From: Cordylochernes scorpioides
Taxonomy: Eukaryota; Arthropoda; Arachnida; Pseudoscorpiones; Chernetidae
Length of the DNA: 64,000 nt
NCBI GenBank assembly: GCA_030710605.1
Contig: CP092869.1
Coordinates: 15,749,502 to 15,813,501, forward strand
Direction of reading: 5' to 3'
In this document: positions 51,271 to 61,508 of the stretch, one piece after another
How positions within the stretch are numbered: the first letter of the stretch is position 1
Layout: every line of letters begins with the position of its first letter
Translations under genes and position numbers: made by a program
Notes under the pieces: model-generated
What the model was told of the DNA's origin: nothing
What the model saw: the letters and a program-made list of their open reading frames with translations, nothing else
The model's database searches: none

Positions 51271-51429
51271 CAAAGAGACAAGGGTCACCTCTCCCGTCAA
51301 AGTCAGTTTGCCAAAGCTGGTGTTGTGGCTTTGTCGCCGGCCCGGGGCCGCTAGTTTTCGGCGATGGTCAATAGATGGCGTTTATTTATGACGTCTATTT
51401 TGACGGGAGAGGCGACCCTTGTCTCTTTG
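51271..51429. mobile_element. 159-bp TIR element (CAAAGAGACAAGGGTC)
   Basis: 30-bp inverted termini: CAAAGAGACAAGGGTCACCT...CCCGTCAAA and the complement TTTGACGGGAGAGGCGACCC...CTCTTTG. Superfamily unknown; no clear target duplication. Confidence 0.7.
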
Positions 51430-51635
51430 GGTAAAAATATTTAGTTTAACACAAAAAATATTAAACATACAATTAGTTACTTCTTTAAAAAAATGTAAAC
51501 ACTTAAAATTGGCACTTTATTAAACTAGAATCTCAAAAAACATTCAATGATAATCTCTCATTTTACCATCTATCATGAAATATCAAGAACCAAATATTCC
51601 AATGAGCAATAATCTATACACGACAGTTTAAAATA

Positions 51636-51740
51636 CAGTAGAACTACCTCCCTGTAAAGGACACCTAATTGCAGAGTCAAAGTGTCCTTTAGGGAGAAGT
51701 GTCCTCTTACCGGAGAGTTACTGAATAGTAAAAATGGTAC
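51636..51740. repeat. Partial 163-bp TIR element
   Basis: Left two thirds of the CAGTAGAACC family, interrupted at about 51738. Confidence 0.6.
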
Positions 51741-52164
51741 AAGAGTCCAATATAACAGCATTATCTTTACAAAGATAAAAAAAGAGTTCTGAAGGGTCCA
51801 TTAAAGCAAATGATATTGTATGGCAATATTATATGGCACAATTTGTATTGATGGGTAAGAAGAATCAAGACAGCATCAAACAACAAGATTTAGAACAGGC
51901 CATCTCAAGCCATTGAAGATAGATAATAATAACAAAATCTACCCCACTTGTTCAAAATGTAGCTTGGCACCTGCAGCTCCAGAACACATTTTGGCTTGCA
52001 TTAGATGCATTGAACAGGACCTTTGGGAGAGGCCACTGCTTATCATAAAACAGGTTGAGAAGCATGAACTCAATTTGTGTAATCTTTACACAAGCGGATA
52101 AGAAACAACAACAACAGAAGAATCAAAGAGATCATTGTTGAATGCCTGTATAGAGCTACAATGC

Positions 52165-52360
52165 TAAGGCACAATTTGGATTATAGATTATAAACACAAG
52201 GTAATAAGACCAAATCCAAATAAATAAATTGTGTGTGATGTTTCATTAACAGCGTTGTTACAATCTTCAGACAATTCATTCAGTACTCTTGTCTGATAGT
52301 AACAACGCTGTTACTGAAATGTCACACACTATTTATTTATTTGGTCTTATTACCTTGAGC
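52165..52360. repeat. Family A palindrome, shortened
   Basis: Left arm with TGATGTTTCATTAACAGCGT, right arm CTGATAGTAACAACGCTGTT. The core is decayed. Confidence 0.65.
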
Positions 52361-52604
52361 CACAATGCTGTTATCACAAAAGATCACATATAAAGATTGG
52401 CTTTTGATATACTTGTCAAAACTTACAACTTAACATTACGGAGACCCCTTTTTATCCTTTTCAAGTCATAAGTTTAACACACAATTCAGATTTCCCAATG
52501 AAGGATATAAAAAAAAGAAAGACAAAAAATTTGCATAATTTAGCGCTAATGAAATTTTGTACATAATATTTTCATATCCTTTTATTATAAGATCAACTAT
52601 GTGA

Positions 52605-52755
52605 TAAGGCACAATTTGAACTATAGATTATAAACAAAAGGTAATAAGACCAAATCCAAATAAATAGTGTGTGATGCTTCTGCAACAGCGTTGTTACTGA
52701 AACGTCACACACTATTTATTCATTTGGATTTGGCCTTATTACCTTGTGTTTAGGA
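52605..52755. repeat. Family A palindrome, short
   Basis: Outer arms with AAAGGTAATAAGACCAAATC and its complement. Hairpin cores almost fused. Confidence 0.65.
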
Positions 52756-53029
52756 TTAACTACCTATATATTCAAGTTATTATACCCAAACTCTCAATAC
52801 ACATATTAATGGATTTAGGGCTTCAAAACTTTATTGAGTGACAAAATTCTATATATAAACTTTCTGCCTTGTAAAAGAGGGTTGACAATTGGGAGTTGTT
52901 GAAACATGATGATATTTGAATTGAAACTTGAATGATGATGATAAGCCATCCAAGTTAATCATTTGGAGAGATTTGACCATGTTAACTAATATAAGAGATG
53001 AAGACATTAAGACATGAATGTTTCTTGTA

Positions 53030-53310
53030 AAGATAGAGGCTGCCTGGCTGGCATTCATAGTTCTTCAAATAAAAGATACTTCGGCCAGTAAATCTTTTTA
53101 TTTCCTCGACGTTTTGACAAAAATCTTTTGTCCTCGTTAAACACATTTGGTAAGGCATTAAAAATTATTCTATATTTTTAAATAAAATAATTTTTAACAC
53201 CTTGCCAAATGTGTTTAATTTTTGTTTGCTCCTGACGAGGACAAAAGCTTTTTGTCGAAACGTCGAGATAATAAAAAGATTTACTGGCCGAAGTATCTTT
53301 ATTTTCAAGA
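53030..53310. repeat. Family B palindrome with hammerhead-like core
   Basis: Right arm: CTGACGA (53232-53238), G, GACAAAAG / CTTTTTGTC stem (53240-53256), GAAAC (53257-53261) GTCGAG. The left arm is its complement with one decayed GAAA (CAAAAC on the minus strand). Outer arms carry ACTGGCCGAAGTATC. Confidence 0.75.
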
Positions 53311-53805
53311 AATATGAATGTTTCTTTAAAAAAAAAAAAAAAAAACTAAATTCTACTGTCCTTACTGCGATGAAAAAAATATTGGGAGGGTTTGGCTCAG
53401 TAAAGACAGTAGAAGTTTGATTTAATTGTGAAAAGAAGCATTCACATCTTAACATCTTCATTTGTTATATATAGATGGTATGTAATTGCTTTGTATTAAT
53501 TCATGGTAACTTAATTCTCTAAATCCTTGATATTTATTGAGCTATAGTGATTTGAGGTCAACTTTTCACACATTTTTGACCAAATCTCATTTAAGACTTT
53601 CGGCAACAGAGGAATATACAAGTCTGGTGTGTAATAACTGTTTGGAGGAAAGACCTGAAATTTCTAATCACAGAGTTCATTCTTAAATAGAAAAACAACT
53701 ATTTACATATGTGTTTGTGTTAAGGTAATTCATATATATATATATATATATGAAAAAAACAAAAGAAAAAAATAAAATATAAAAAGGTCAGGTGTGGATA
53801 TTAAA

Positions 53806-54035
53806 AATAAAAAAGGCATATCCTGACAGGAGTACATGTGCTTTTTAGATGGCAGAGCGCCATCTGGTGGAACAGAAATCGAAGAACATTGATTCATCAG
53901 GGAACAGGCTAAATCAATGTTTAGTTGATATCTGTTCCACCTTATGGCGCTCTGCCAATCTAAAAAGCACATGTACTCCTGGTCAGGATATGCAATTTTT
54001 ATTTTTAATATATATATATATATATATATATGAAT
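53806..54035. repeat. Family C palindrome and (TA)n tract
   Basis: Arms with TCCTGACAGGAGTACATGTG / CATGTACTCCTGGTCAGGA and AGATGGCAGAGCGCCATCT. The central loop TGATTCATCAGGGAACAGGC is shared with the other copies. (TA)n at 54008-54031. Confidence 0.7.
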
Positions 54036-54059
54036 TACCTTTCTTTATATTTCTATATA

Positions 54060-54339
54060 CACCTATTCCCCGATTTACACGGTACTTGTTTTACACGTTT
54101 TCGCTTTTACACGGTTTTCCAAATAAGTTTTTTTTTTTTTTAATCGCACTATACTAAATGCTACTGTGATTGAACACATGCGCTGTGTACACATCTCACG
54201 AGGAATCCCGAGCTTATGTGCTGACTTGCTGCACATGCACACTGTGTGTCTGTATTCCTAATTTTTAAAAATTTTTAATTTTCGATTTACACGTTTTTCT
54301 CAGGAACGTATCTACCATGTAAATCGGGGGATAGAGGTG
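54060..54339. mobile_element. 280-bp TIR element (CACCTATTCCCC)
   Basis: Inverted copy of 24397-24675, with matching interior (AGTAGCATTTAGTATAGTGC complement) and TA flanks. Confidence 0.75.
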
Positions 54340-54457
54340 TATATATATATGATGCTTCTTTTATAATTAAGGACATGAGTTTCGATTGCTTCAAATTCTT
54401 TTATATCTTTAAACAAAAAAAAAAGAGAGAAGAGAGATTCACAGAAAGTTCTATATA

Positions 54458-54620
54458 CAGTAAAACCTCCCTATAAAGGACAACACCTAATTGCAGAGTT
54501 AAAATGTCCTTTAGGGAAAGGTGTCTTCTTACGGGAGAGTTGCTAAATTGTAAAAAAGGTAATTTTGCAAATTAAAACTATCCTTTATGGAGAGGTATCT
54601 GGTAAAGGGAGGTTCTACTG
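54458..54620. mobile_element. 163-bp TIR element (CAGTAAAACCTCCCT)
   Basis: Same length and organisation as 27500-27662. TA flanks on both sides. Confidence 0.75.
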
Positions 54621-55193
54621 TATTATTTTAAAGACATGAATTTGACAGAATTGAAACTTGATATACTTAATTATATATATAAAAAAATACATATATATAT
54701 TATTGATGAACAAAATAATATTCCATTATATATTAAATATTAAAATATAGGCTAAAATAAAATAAAAGTATGTTAAAAGGGTTAGTTTTTTTAAGTTAAC
54801 AAACAACAACAAAGTGTGGAGAGTGGTCACAACCAAGTTATAATGGTGGACAAAATAAATAAATACTGGAGTGATGAACTGGAGTTAAAGTCGGGGAGTT
54901 AGGATCAAATATTGTAGTGAAACAATAGTTGTAATGTAGTAAAACAAACACACAATTGTAGGTAAAAAAAACAAACAAACAAAATTCAATGTTTCCGCAG
55001 CTCCGGCATTGCACATCGCGTGTTGTGAGATCGGGCGTGGAGTGTAGGTTGGTTACCGTAGTTGTTGTCGCAGTCAGGACGGCACAGTTGCTCCCACTGA
55101 AACAACACACAGAGGTTACCAACTTGGTTTACAAGTGCAGCGAAACCTCCATCAACAGAGTACTTAGCAGCTCTTCCTACACAACTCTACAAC

Positions 55194-55460
55194 TCCGCCT
55201 TTGCCGGTCCCAAGCCCAGATGAAAAAGGAGGAGGGGGAGCAGTAACAAGCTCACTAAAAAACCTGGGCTCAGCTGGCCCGGCTGATAGTACCCTGTAAG
55301 GGCTCCAGGATGAGCAGCGTTTGTACTCCATGTTAGGAGTGGCTGCACATGGTCTCTGTTCTTCATGTCAGAGGCGGCCATTTCTTTTGGAGCTAAGTCA
55401 AGCTGCCACTGAGTAGTGCTCCCAGTCTTGATGACAAAGGCATTTTACTTCACCCACAGA
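55194..55460 (-). repeat. R1 dispersed repeat
   Basis: Near-complete R1. The preceding 54960-55190 block is moderately GC-rich, with overlapping unrecognised frames on both strands. Confidence 0.75.
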
Positions 55461-55834
55461 CATATATATTCCCCAATATATTCTAAAGATACTTAAAAAT
55501 TAAGATATAAGAGAAAGTACTTCTTCTATTTGTGAAACACTTAGCAGAAGTATTAGAACTTCATTAGTCTTAATGTACACATGGCCATGATAATCATGGT
55601 GGGTGGTTAGCAACTGCTTTTACTTTAAGTGTTTACCACACATCAAGATATGTCGAAAAGAGTTGAGCTTACAAGTGTTCCAGAGCCTCGCTTGATTACC
55701 TGCACTCACAAAAAGTGTCCAATTTGAGATTGGATTCAGGGTTGTGGTATTGGTGGTATTTACCATTTCTCCTATTGGAAAGATAACAATATTAATGAAC
55801 ATATTTACACATAATATATTATAATACAATACAA

Positions 55835-56030
55835 TATAATACGGCTTATGATTGTAGAACGACATTTGAAAATTATCCCGCATTGGTTTCTTTTGAACGA
55901 AAAATCAAAATTTTATTTTAAGGAGAAATAACGATTATTTCTAACCTTAGTGATGAAGTATGAAAGGATGAATTGTGAAGAGTAATGATGAACGGAAAAA
56001 TAAAGTGTCCAGGGATTGGGAATTCCCTTC
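55835..56030 (+). repeat. Half tRNA-foldback element
   Basis: Left arm (GGAGAAATAACGATTATTTC, GATGAATTGTGAAGAGTAAT as variants) followed by AAAGTGTCCAGGGATTGGGA, the complement of the 3' acceptor of the tRNA-like centre. The other arm is lost. Confidence 0.6.
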
Positions 56031-56159
56031 AATTGGATGAACGCCAACCTTTTCAGCCAACTGAAATATTGGTAAAATAAATGATATTTTGCTTCAATAT
56101 ATGCCTTTTTATATATAAAATGAAAGGATTTAAAAGCACGAATGTCTCTTTTATACATA

Positions 56160-56300
56160 ATACAAACTTCTACTGCCCTTACTGCGATGAAAAAACATAT
56201 TGGGAGGGCTTGGCTCATCAGTGGTGAACCCTCCCAGTGGTTTCGCCAATTTAATCCACCAGACCGCTTCTCAGAGCTCTAATACTGTATTGGACGATTC
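56160..56300. repeat. Fragment of the 59420-59745 palindrome family
   Basis: Contains TTACTGCGATGAAAAAACAT and GGGAGGGCTTGGCTCATCAG, also seen at 53345-53400 and 59590-59690. Confidence 0.55.
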
Positions 56301-56660
56301 TGGTTATATACGCAGCACTGAAGGGTAGAATCTCAGAAATGGTTTTCAAGAAAACTATGGACATAAGCTTATATGTGTTAATATATTCCTTTTTAATTTA
56401 AGATTTATTTATGGATTGCTCTATTTTCAAAAAAAAAAAATATTATTTATACAAAACTATCAAATATTAATAGGGATATCTTTTATAAGTGCTATGGTTT
56501 ATACAGATTCACATTAGGGCTGATGATGTTCAAATGGTATTTACAACAGAAACTTGTTATTGGTCTTTTCACATCACAATACTGTAGATGTGTACATGCA
56601 GCATAAGCAGTCATACACTACTGCTAACCATGATTATCATGTACCATGTAGGCTTGAGAT

Positions 56661-57215
56661 CTTCTTTCTTATCTTCACTCAATCATATTAGGACATCAAG
56701 CTCGAGGAGCATGAACTCATGGAATTTGTGTAATCTTTACACAAGGGGATAAGAAACAACAACTTTTTTGATGGTGTTTGACAATCATCATGACTGGGTG
56801 AAGTTGAATGTGTGTGTCTTTGTCATTAAGACTTGGAGCACTACTCAGTAGCAGGCCGACTTAGCTCCAAAAGAAATGGCTGCTTCTGACATGAGAAATA
56901 AGACACCACATGCAGCTGCTCCTAACATGGAGTACAAACACTGCTCATCAACACAAGGTAATAAGATCAAATCCAAATAAATAAACGACACAGTGATAAA
57001 GTTACAGAAATAAATGACACACTATTTATTTATTTGGATTTGGTCTTATTACCTTGTATTTATAATCTATAATCCAAATTGTGCCTTATCATGCTGCTCA
57101 TCCTGTATCCCTGGAGCCCTTACAGGGTACTCTCAGCCGGGCCAGCTGAGCGCAGGTTTTTTAGTGAGCTTGTTCCTCCTTTTTCATCCGGGCTTGGGAC
57201 CGGCAAAGGCTTGAG
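56661..57215 (+). repeat. R1 repeat split by a family A insertion
   Basis: R1 left part to 56949 and right part from 57094. Between them lies a 144-bp family A hairpin (56950-57093). CTGCTCATC occurs at 56941-56949 and again at 57094-57102, a 9-bp target-site duplication. Confidence 0.8.
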
Positions 57216-57510
57216 ATAATTAACAACAAAGGCACAGGTCCATAGCATCCTTATATATATCTTACTCTCCAGATATATAAGCAGAGTAGTCCTATGCAAT
57301 ATCAGAGTGGTCACCTAGTTCATTGGAAAGGGTCAAATAATTACCAACACTACGTTGGGAATCACCAATGAGTACAATGGCTGATATCACTGGTGACAAT
57401 TGTGGGAGAGAGATAACGCCCAGCCAATTTTTGGTGTCACAGATAAAAACTCCTGTTGCACAACAGGATGGCTTCCCCTACCCACTCGAAATATGCATGA
57501 CAACTCAGTA

Positions 57511-58618
57511 GTTTATGTTTGTTTGGTGTCACCTTTAGAGGTGATTGAATGGTTGCTAAAAGGGTTTTTTACAATCTGTGATTCCTTTTTGTACCATTAT
57601 TACCATGTGTCATTACTAGGTATAATGACATATTTCAGATTGGTGTAATGTTTATGTTTCAGTACAATGACAGCAGTTTCTGTTTGGTGTCACCTTTAGA
57701 GGTGATTGAATGGTTGCTAAAAGGTTTTTTACAATCTGTGATTCCTTTTTGTACCATTATTACCATGTGTCATTACTAGGTATAATGACATATTTCAGAT
57801 TGGTGTAATGTTTATGTTTCAGTACAATGACAGCAGTTTCTGTTAGTGTCACCTTTAGAGATGATTGAATGGTTGCTAAAAGGTTTTTTTACAATCTGTG
57901 ATTCCTTTTTGTACCATTATTACCATGTGTCATTACTAGGTATAATGACATATTTCAGATTGGTGTAATGTTTATGTTTCAGTACAATGACAGTTGTTTG
58001 TTTGGTGTCAACTTTAGAGGTGATTGAATGGTTGCTAAAAGGTTTTTTTTACAATCTGCGATTCCTTTTTGTACCATTATTAAAATGTGTCATTACTAGG
58101 TATAATGACATATTTCAGATTGGTGTAATGTTTATGTTTCAGTACAATGACAGTTGTTTGTTTGGTGTCAACTTTAGAGGTGATTGAATGGTTGCTAAAA
58201 ATATTTTTTTTTAGAATCTGTGATTCCTTTTTGTACCATTATTACCATGTGTCATTACTAGGTATAATAATATATTTAAGATTGGTGTAATGTTTATGTT
58301 TCAGTACAATGACAGTTGTTTGTTTGGTGTCACCTTTATAAGTGATTGAATGGTTGCTAAAAGGGTTTTTTAGAATCTGTAATTCCTTTTTGTACCATTA
58401 TTACCATGTGTCATTACTAGGTATAATGACATATTTCAGATTGGTGTAATGTTTATGTTTCAGTACAATGACAGTAGTTTCTGTTAGTGTCACCTTTAGA
58501 GATGATTGAATGGTTGCTAAAAGGGTTTTTTAGAATCTGTGATTCCTTTTTGTACCATTATTAACATGTGTCATTACTAGGTATAATAATATATTTCAGA
58601 TTGGTGTAATCTCATTTA
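57511..58618 (+). repeat. Satellite, seven ~160-bp tandem units
   Basis: Unit includes GGTTGCTAAAAGGTTTTTT, GTGTCATTACTAGGTATAAT and TTGGTGTAATGTTTATGTTT. Starts of the ACCTTTAGAG block at about 57531, 57692, 57851, 58010, 58170, 58332 and 58492 give a 159-162-bp period. Short frames inside are repeat artefacts. The last unit runs into a family A arm. Confidence 0.85.
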
Positions 58619-58725
58619 TTCTTTTGTCTGATGATGTTAACACAGCTGTCACCGAAACATCAGCCACTATTAATTTGTTTAGATTTGGTCTTTATTATCT
58701 TGTAGTTCTAATCTATATATAATCC
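58610..58725. repeat. Family A right arm
   Basis: CTGATGATGTTAACACAGCT and GTCACC-GAAAC. The core is partly decayed. Confidence 0.6.
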
Positions 58726-58826
58726 AAATAGTGTATCCTATAACCTAAAAAATAAAGAAAAAAATAAAAAAAAAAGAGATAAAAATGTTGAGACTATTAT
58801 TTCTATAAAATAGATAATAAAAAAAA

Positions 58827-59090
58827 GAGGCGTATCCTGACCAGGAGCACATGTGCTTTTCAGAAGGCAGAGCGCCATCTGATGAAACAGAATTCAACTA
58901 AACATTGATTTAGTCTGTTCCCTGATATTTGGCCAACTCTATTTCTTGGTAAATCAAGAAAAGCCATTCATGATTTTTGGTCCCAGTGACTTCTTGAGAA
59001 ACATAAGAAATGGGTATTTAAGGCCAAGCTTGTGTAAATACGCACATGTGCTCCTGGTCAGGATATGCCTTTTTTATTTTTAATATCAAC
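58827..59090. repeat. Family C palindrome, asymmetric
   Basis: Left arm with TATCCTGACCAGGAGCACAT and AGAAGGCAGAGCGCCATCT. Right outer arm ATGTGCTCCTGGTCAGGATA. Loop contains unrelated sequence. Confidence 0.65.
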
Positions 59091-59419
59091 ACCTGACCTT
59101 TTTATTTTTCTATTATTTTTTTCATAATAGATAATGTAACTGCTTTTCACATATGTAGACATGTGTTGTACTTACAGTAAAAGCAGTCGTCTACTTCAAC
59201 CTACCATGATTATCATGGCCTGTACCATGTGTACTATGGAAAGCCAAAAAAAAAAAATTCTATACAATCCCCACTGAACACCACCTCTGAGAGAAAGGAC
59301 ATGCTACTAGATAGTGCTGACCCCAGGTACAGACATTTTCACAGAGTTTACCCAATAGCTGGATATTCAACAAAAGCCAAAACAATAACAAAATTTTATA
59401 ACCCGGAGATAATCAAATA

Positions 59420-59745
59420 CATATAAAATAAAAGGATTTAAAAGCGCGAATGTTTCTTTTATACTGTCCTATAAGCTTATGTCCATAGTTTACTTGAAAA
59501 CCATTTCTAAGATTCCATCCTTCAGTGTAGCATATAAAAGCAGAATGATCCAATACAGTATTAGAGCTCTGAGAAGCGGTCTGGTGGATTAAATTGGCGA
59601 AACCGCTGGGAGGGTTCACCACTGATGAGCCAAGCCCTCCCAATATATTTTTTTCATCGCAGTAAGGACAGTAGAAGTTCGTTTTATGTATAAAAGAAAC
59701 ATTCGCGCTTTTAAATCCTTTTATTTTATATATATAGATGGCGCG
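59420..59745. mobile_element. Palindromic-end element
   Basis: Ends AAAAGGATTTAAAAGCGCGA and complement, about 35 bp each, around a 250-bp interior with CTGATGAGCCAAGCCCTCCC. A related sequence lies at 55913-56300. Confidence 0.6.
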
Positions 59746-59829
59746 TTATTGCTTTGTGATAATCAAATACAGTTTGTGAGGAATAAGGTAACAATGTTAT
59801 TACTGAAATATCACGTAACTTATTTAGTC

Positions 59830-59930
59830 TTGATAAGGTACAATTTCGATTATAGATTATAAACACAAGGTAGATAAGACCATTTCCAAATAAATTAATA
59901 GTGTGTGACGTTTCGGTAACAGAAATTATT
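59830..59930. repeat. Family A left arm
   Basis: GATTATAAACACAAGGTAGA and GTGTGTGACGTTTCGGTAAC, ending abruptly at 59920. Confidence 0.6.
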
Positions 59931-59936
59931 TGAAAG

Positions 59937-60330
59937 AGGGAAAATAAAAATCAGGTTAAAAAATTTCTGTTAATTTTGAATTTGCAAGGTTTCAAGCAAA
60001 TATACTGCTCTTCAACGGGCTGATACTCTATGTACATTCTTTTAATAATCTTTATACAAAATAATTGAGAAACACTTTTGTTATTGGCCTCCCGCAGGCA
60101 TGCATCAGACTGTTCACAGCATCTATTATCTATTACTTTAGCTGTGAGGAGTCTGATGCACGCCCACACATGCCAATAACAAAAGTTTTTCAATTATTTT
60201 GTATAAAGATTATTAAAAGATTGTACATAGAGTATTAGCCCGTTGAAGAGCAATATATTTGCTTGAAACCTTGCAAATTCAAAATTAACAGAAACTTTTT
60301 AACCTGATTTTTATTTTCCCGCTTTCAAAC
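59937..60330. repeat. Long inverted repeat, ~390 bp
   Basis: Arms of about 170 bp pair almost throughout: AATCAGGTTAAAAAATTTCT at left and AGAAACTTTTTAACCTGATT at right, meeting near 60130. Each arm contains a small hairpin block (GAAGAGCAATATATTTGCTT then GAAACC on the right arm). Confidence 0.8.
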
Positions 60331-60366
60331 AATTAAAAATGGCATGCCTGTGTATGTCACTGGGAA

Positions 60367-60466
60367 NNNNNNNNNNNNNNNNNNNNNNNNNNNNNNNNNN
60401 NNNNNNNNNNNNNNNNNNNNNNNNNNNNNNNNNNNNNNNNNNNNNNNNNNNNNNNNNNNNNNNNNN
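60367..60466. other. Assembly gap (100 N)
   Basis: Exactly 100 unresolved bases, conventional for a gap of unknown length. The sequence after it resumes inside a copy of the duplicated unit (equivalent to 4502). Confidence 0.98.
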
Positions 60467-61508
60467 ATTGTGCAACAAATGATCTCCTTTATACTAAAAT
60501 AGTCAATTAATTAGAAGGTATCGAAAAGATAGAGGTTGCCTGGCCGGCATTCATATTTATATAAAAAATAGACGCTTCGGCCAGTTGGAGTTTTTTTATT
60601 TTCTCAACGTTTCGACAAAAATCTTTTGTCTTCGTCAGGAGAAGTAAATAAAAATAAAGCATTTGGCAAGGCGTAAGAGGGTGTCCTTGAAAAAAAAAAT
60701 TAATGCCAATTATGATTTAAGTCCTGATTAATTAGAGATTGTGCTTTTTAATGAGAATTTCTAAGAGATAAAAATATAATTTCTTTATAAAATATACCAT
60801 GGGTAATTTCCAAGATAATAGTAACAATATAAACACAAGGTAATAAGACCAAATAAATAATGTGTACACACACCCTATTTATTTGGATTTGGTCTTATTA
60901 CCTTATCTGTATAACCATTGTTATTTATAAATAAACATCTCGTTTATCTTAATTAAACATCATAATCATCACTACCATGACAATATTCTATAATTCTACA
61001 ATGGCAAAGAACACTGCCAGTTTGATTTCCCCAAGGAAACCCAATTTGATACTTTGAAAAAAAAAAGGGGGGGGGGACAAAGGGAGGATGCGCAGGATAA
61101 GTTGGTGATAAGGAACAATTTGGATTATAGATTATAAACACAAGGTAATAAGACCAAATCACACTATTTATTTGGATTTGGTCTTATTACCTTGTGAGGA
61201 TAAGTTGGTCAAATGGGGAAGAAGGCATCCCCTGGTCAAACAAGTGGAAGTTGCTGATAGCACCAGCTATCGTGAGATCTACTTGGAAGAGGCCATTTGA
61301 GCAGCTGGCTTCTTGTTGAAGATCTTCAGATGGGGAAGAGAGATGTCTAGTTAAAAAGTTGGTGAGTCCTGAACAAACATTTGATTGATGTAACATATTT
61401 AGAGTATATGATAAGGCACACAATTTGGATTATAGATTATAATACAATATAATGCAGCTTATGATTGTAAAACGACATTGGAAAATATCCTGCATGAGTT
61501 TCTTTTAA
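60467..61508 (+). repeat. Third, partial copy of the 7-kb unit
   Basis: Colinear with 4502-5064. A ~770-bp deletion then joins TTTGATTTCCC to CAAGGAAACCC, followed by colinearity with 5838-6320. Contains family B (60530-60710) and two family A hairpins (60832-60902, 61118-61198). Continues after the piggyBac insertion at 63755. Confidence 0.85.

Noticed and set aside
57400..58187. Small ORFs in 57400-58187 as genes
   Set aside because: They fall in the 160-bp satellite and repeat with it.
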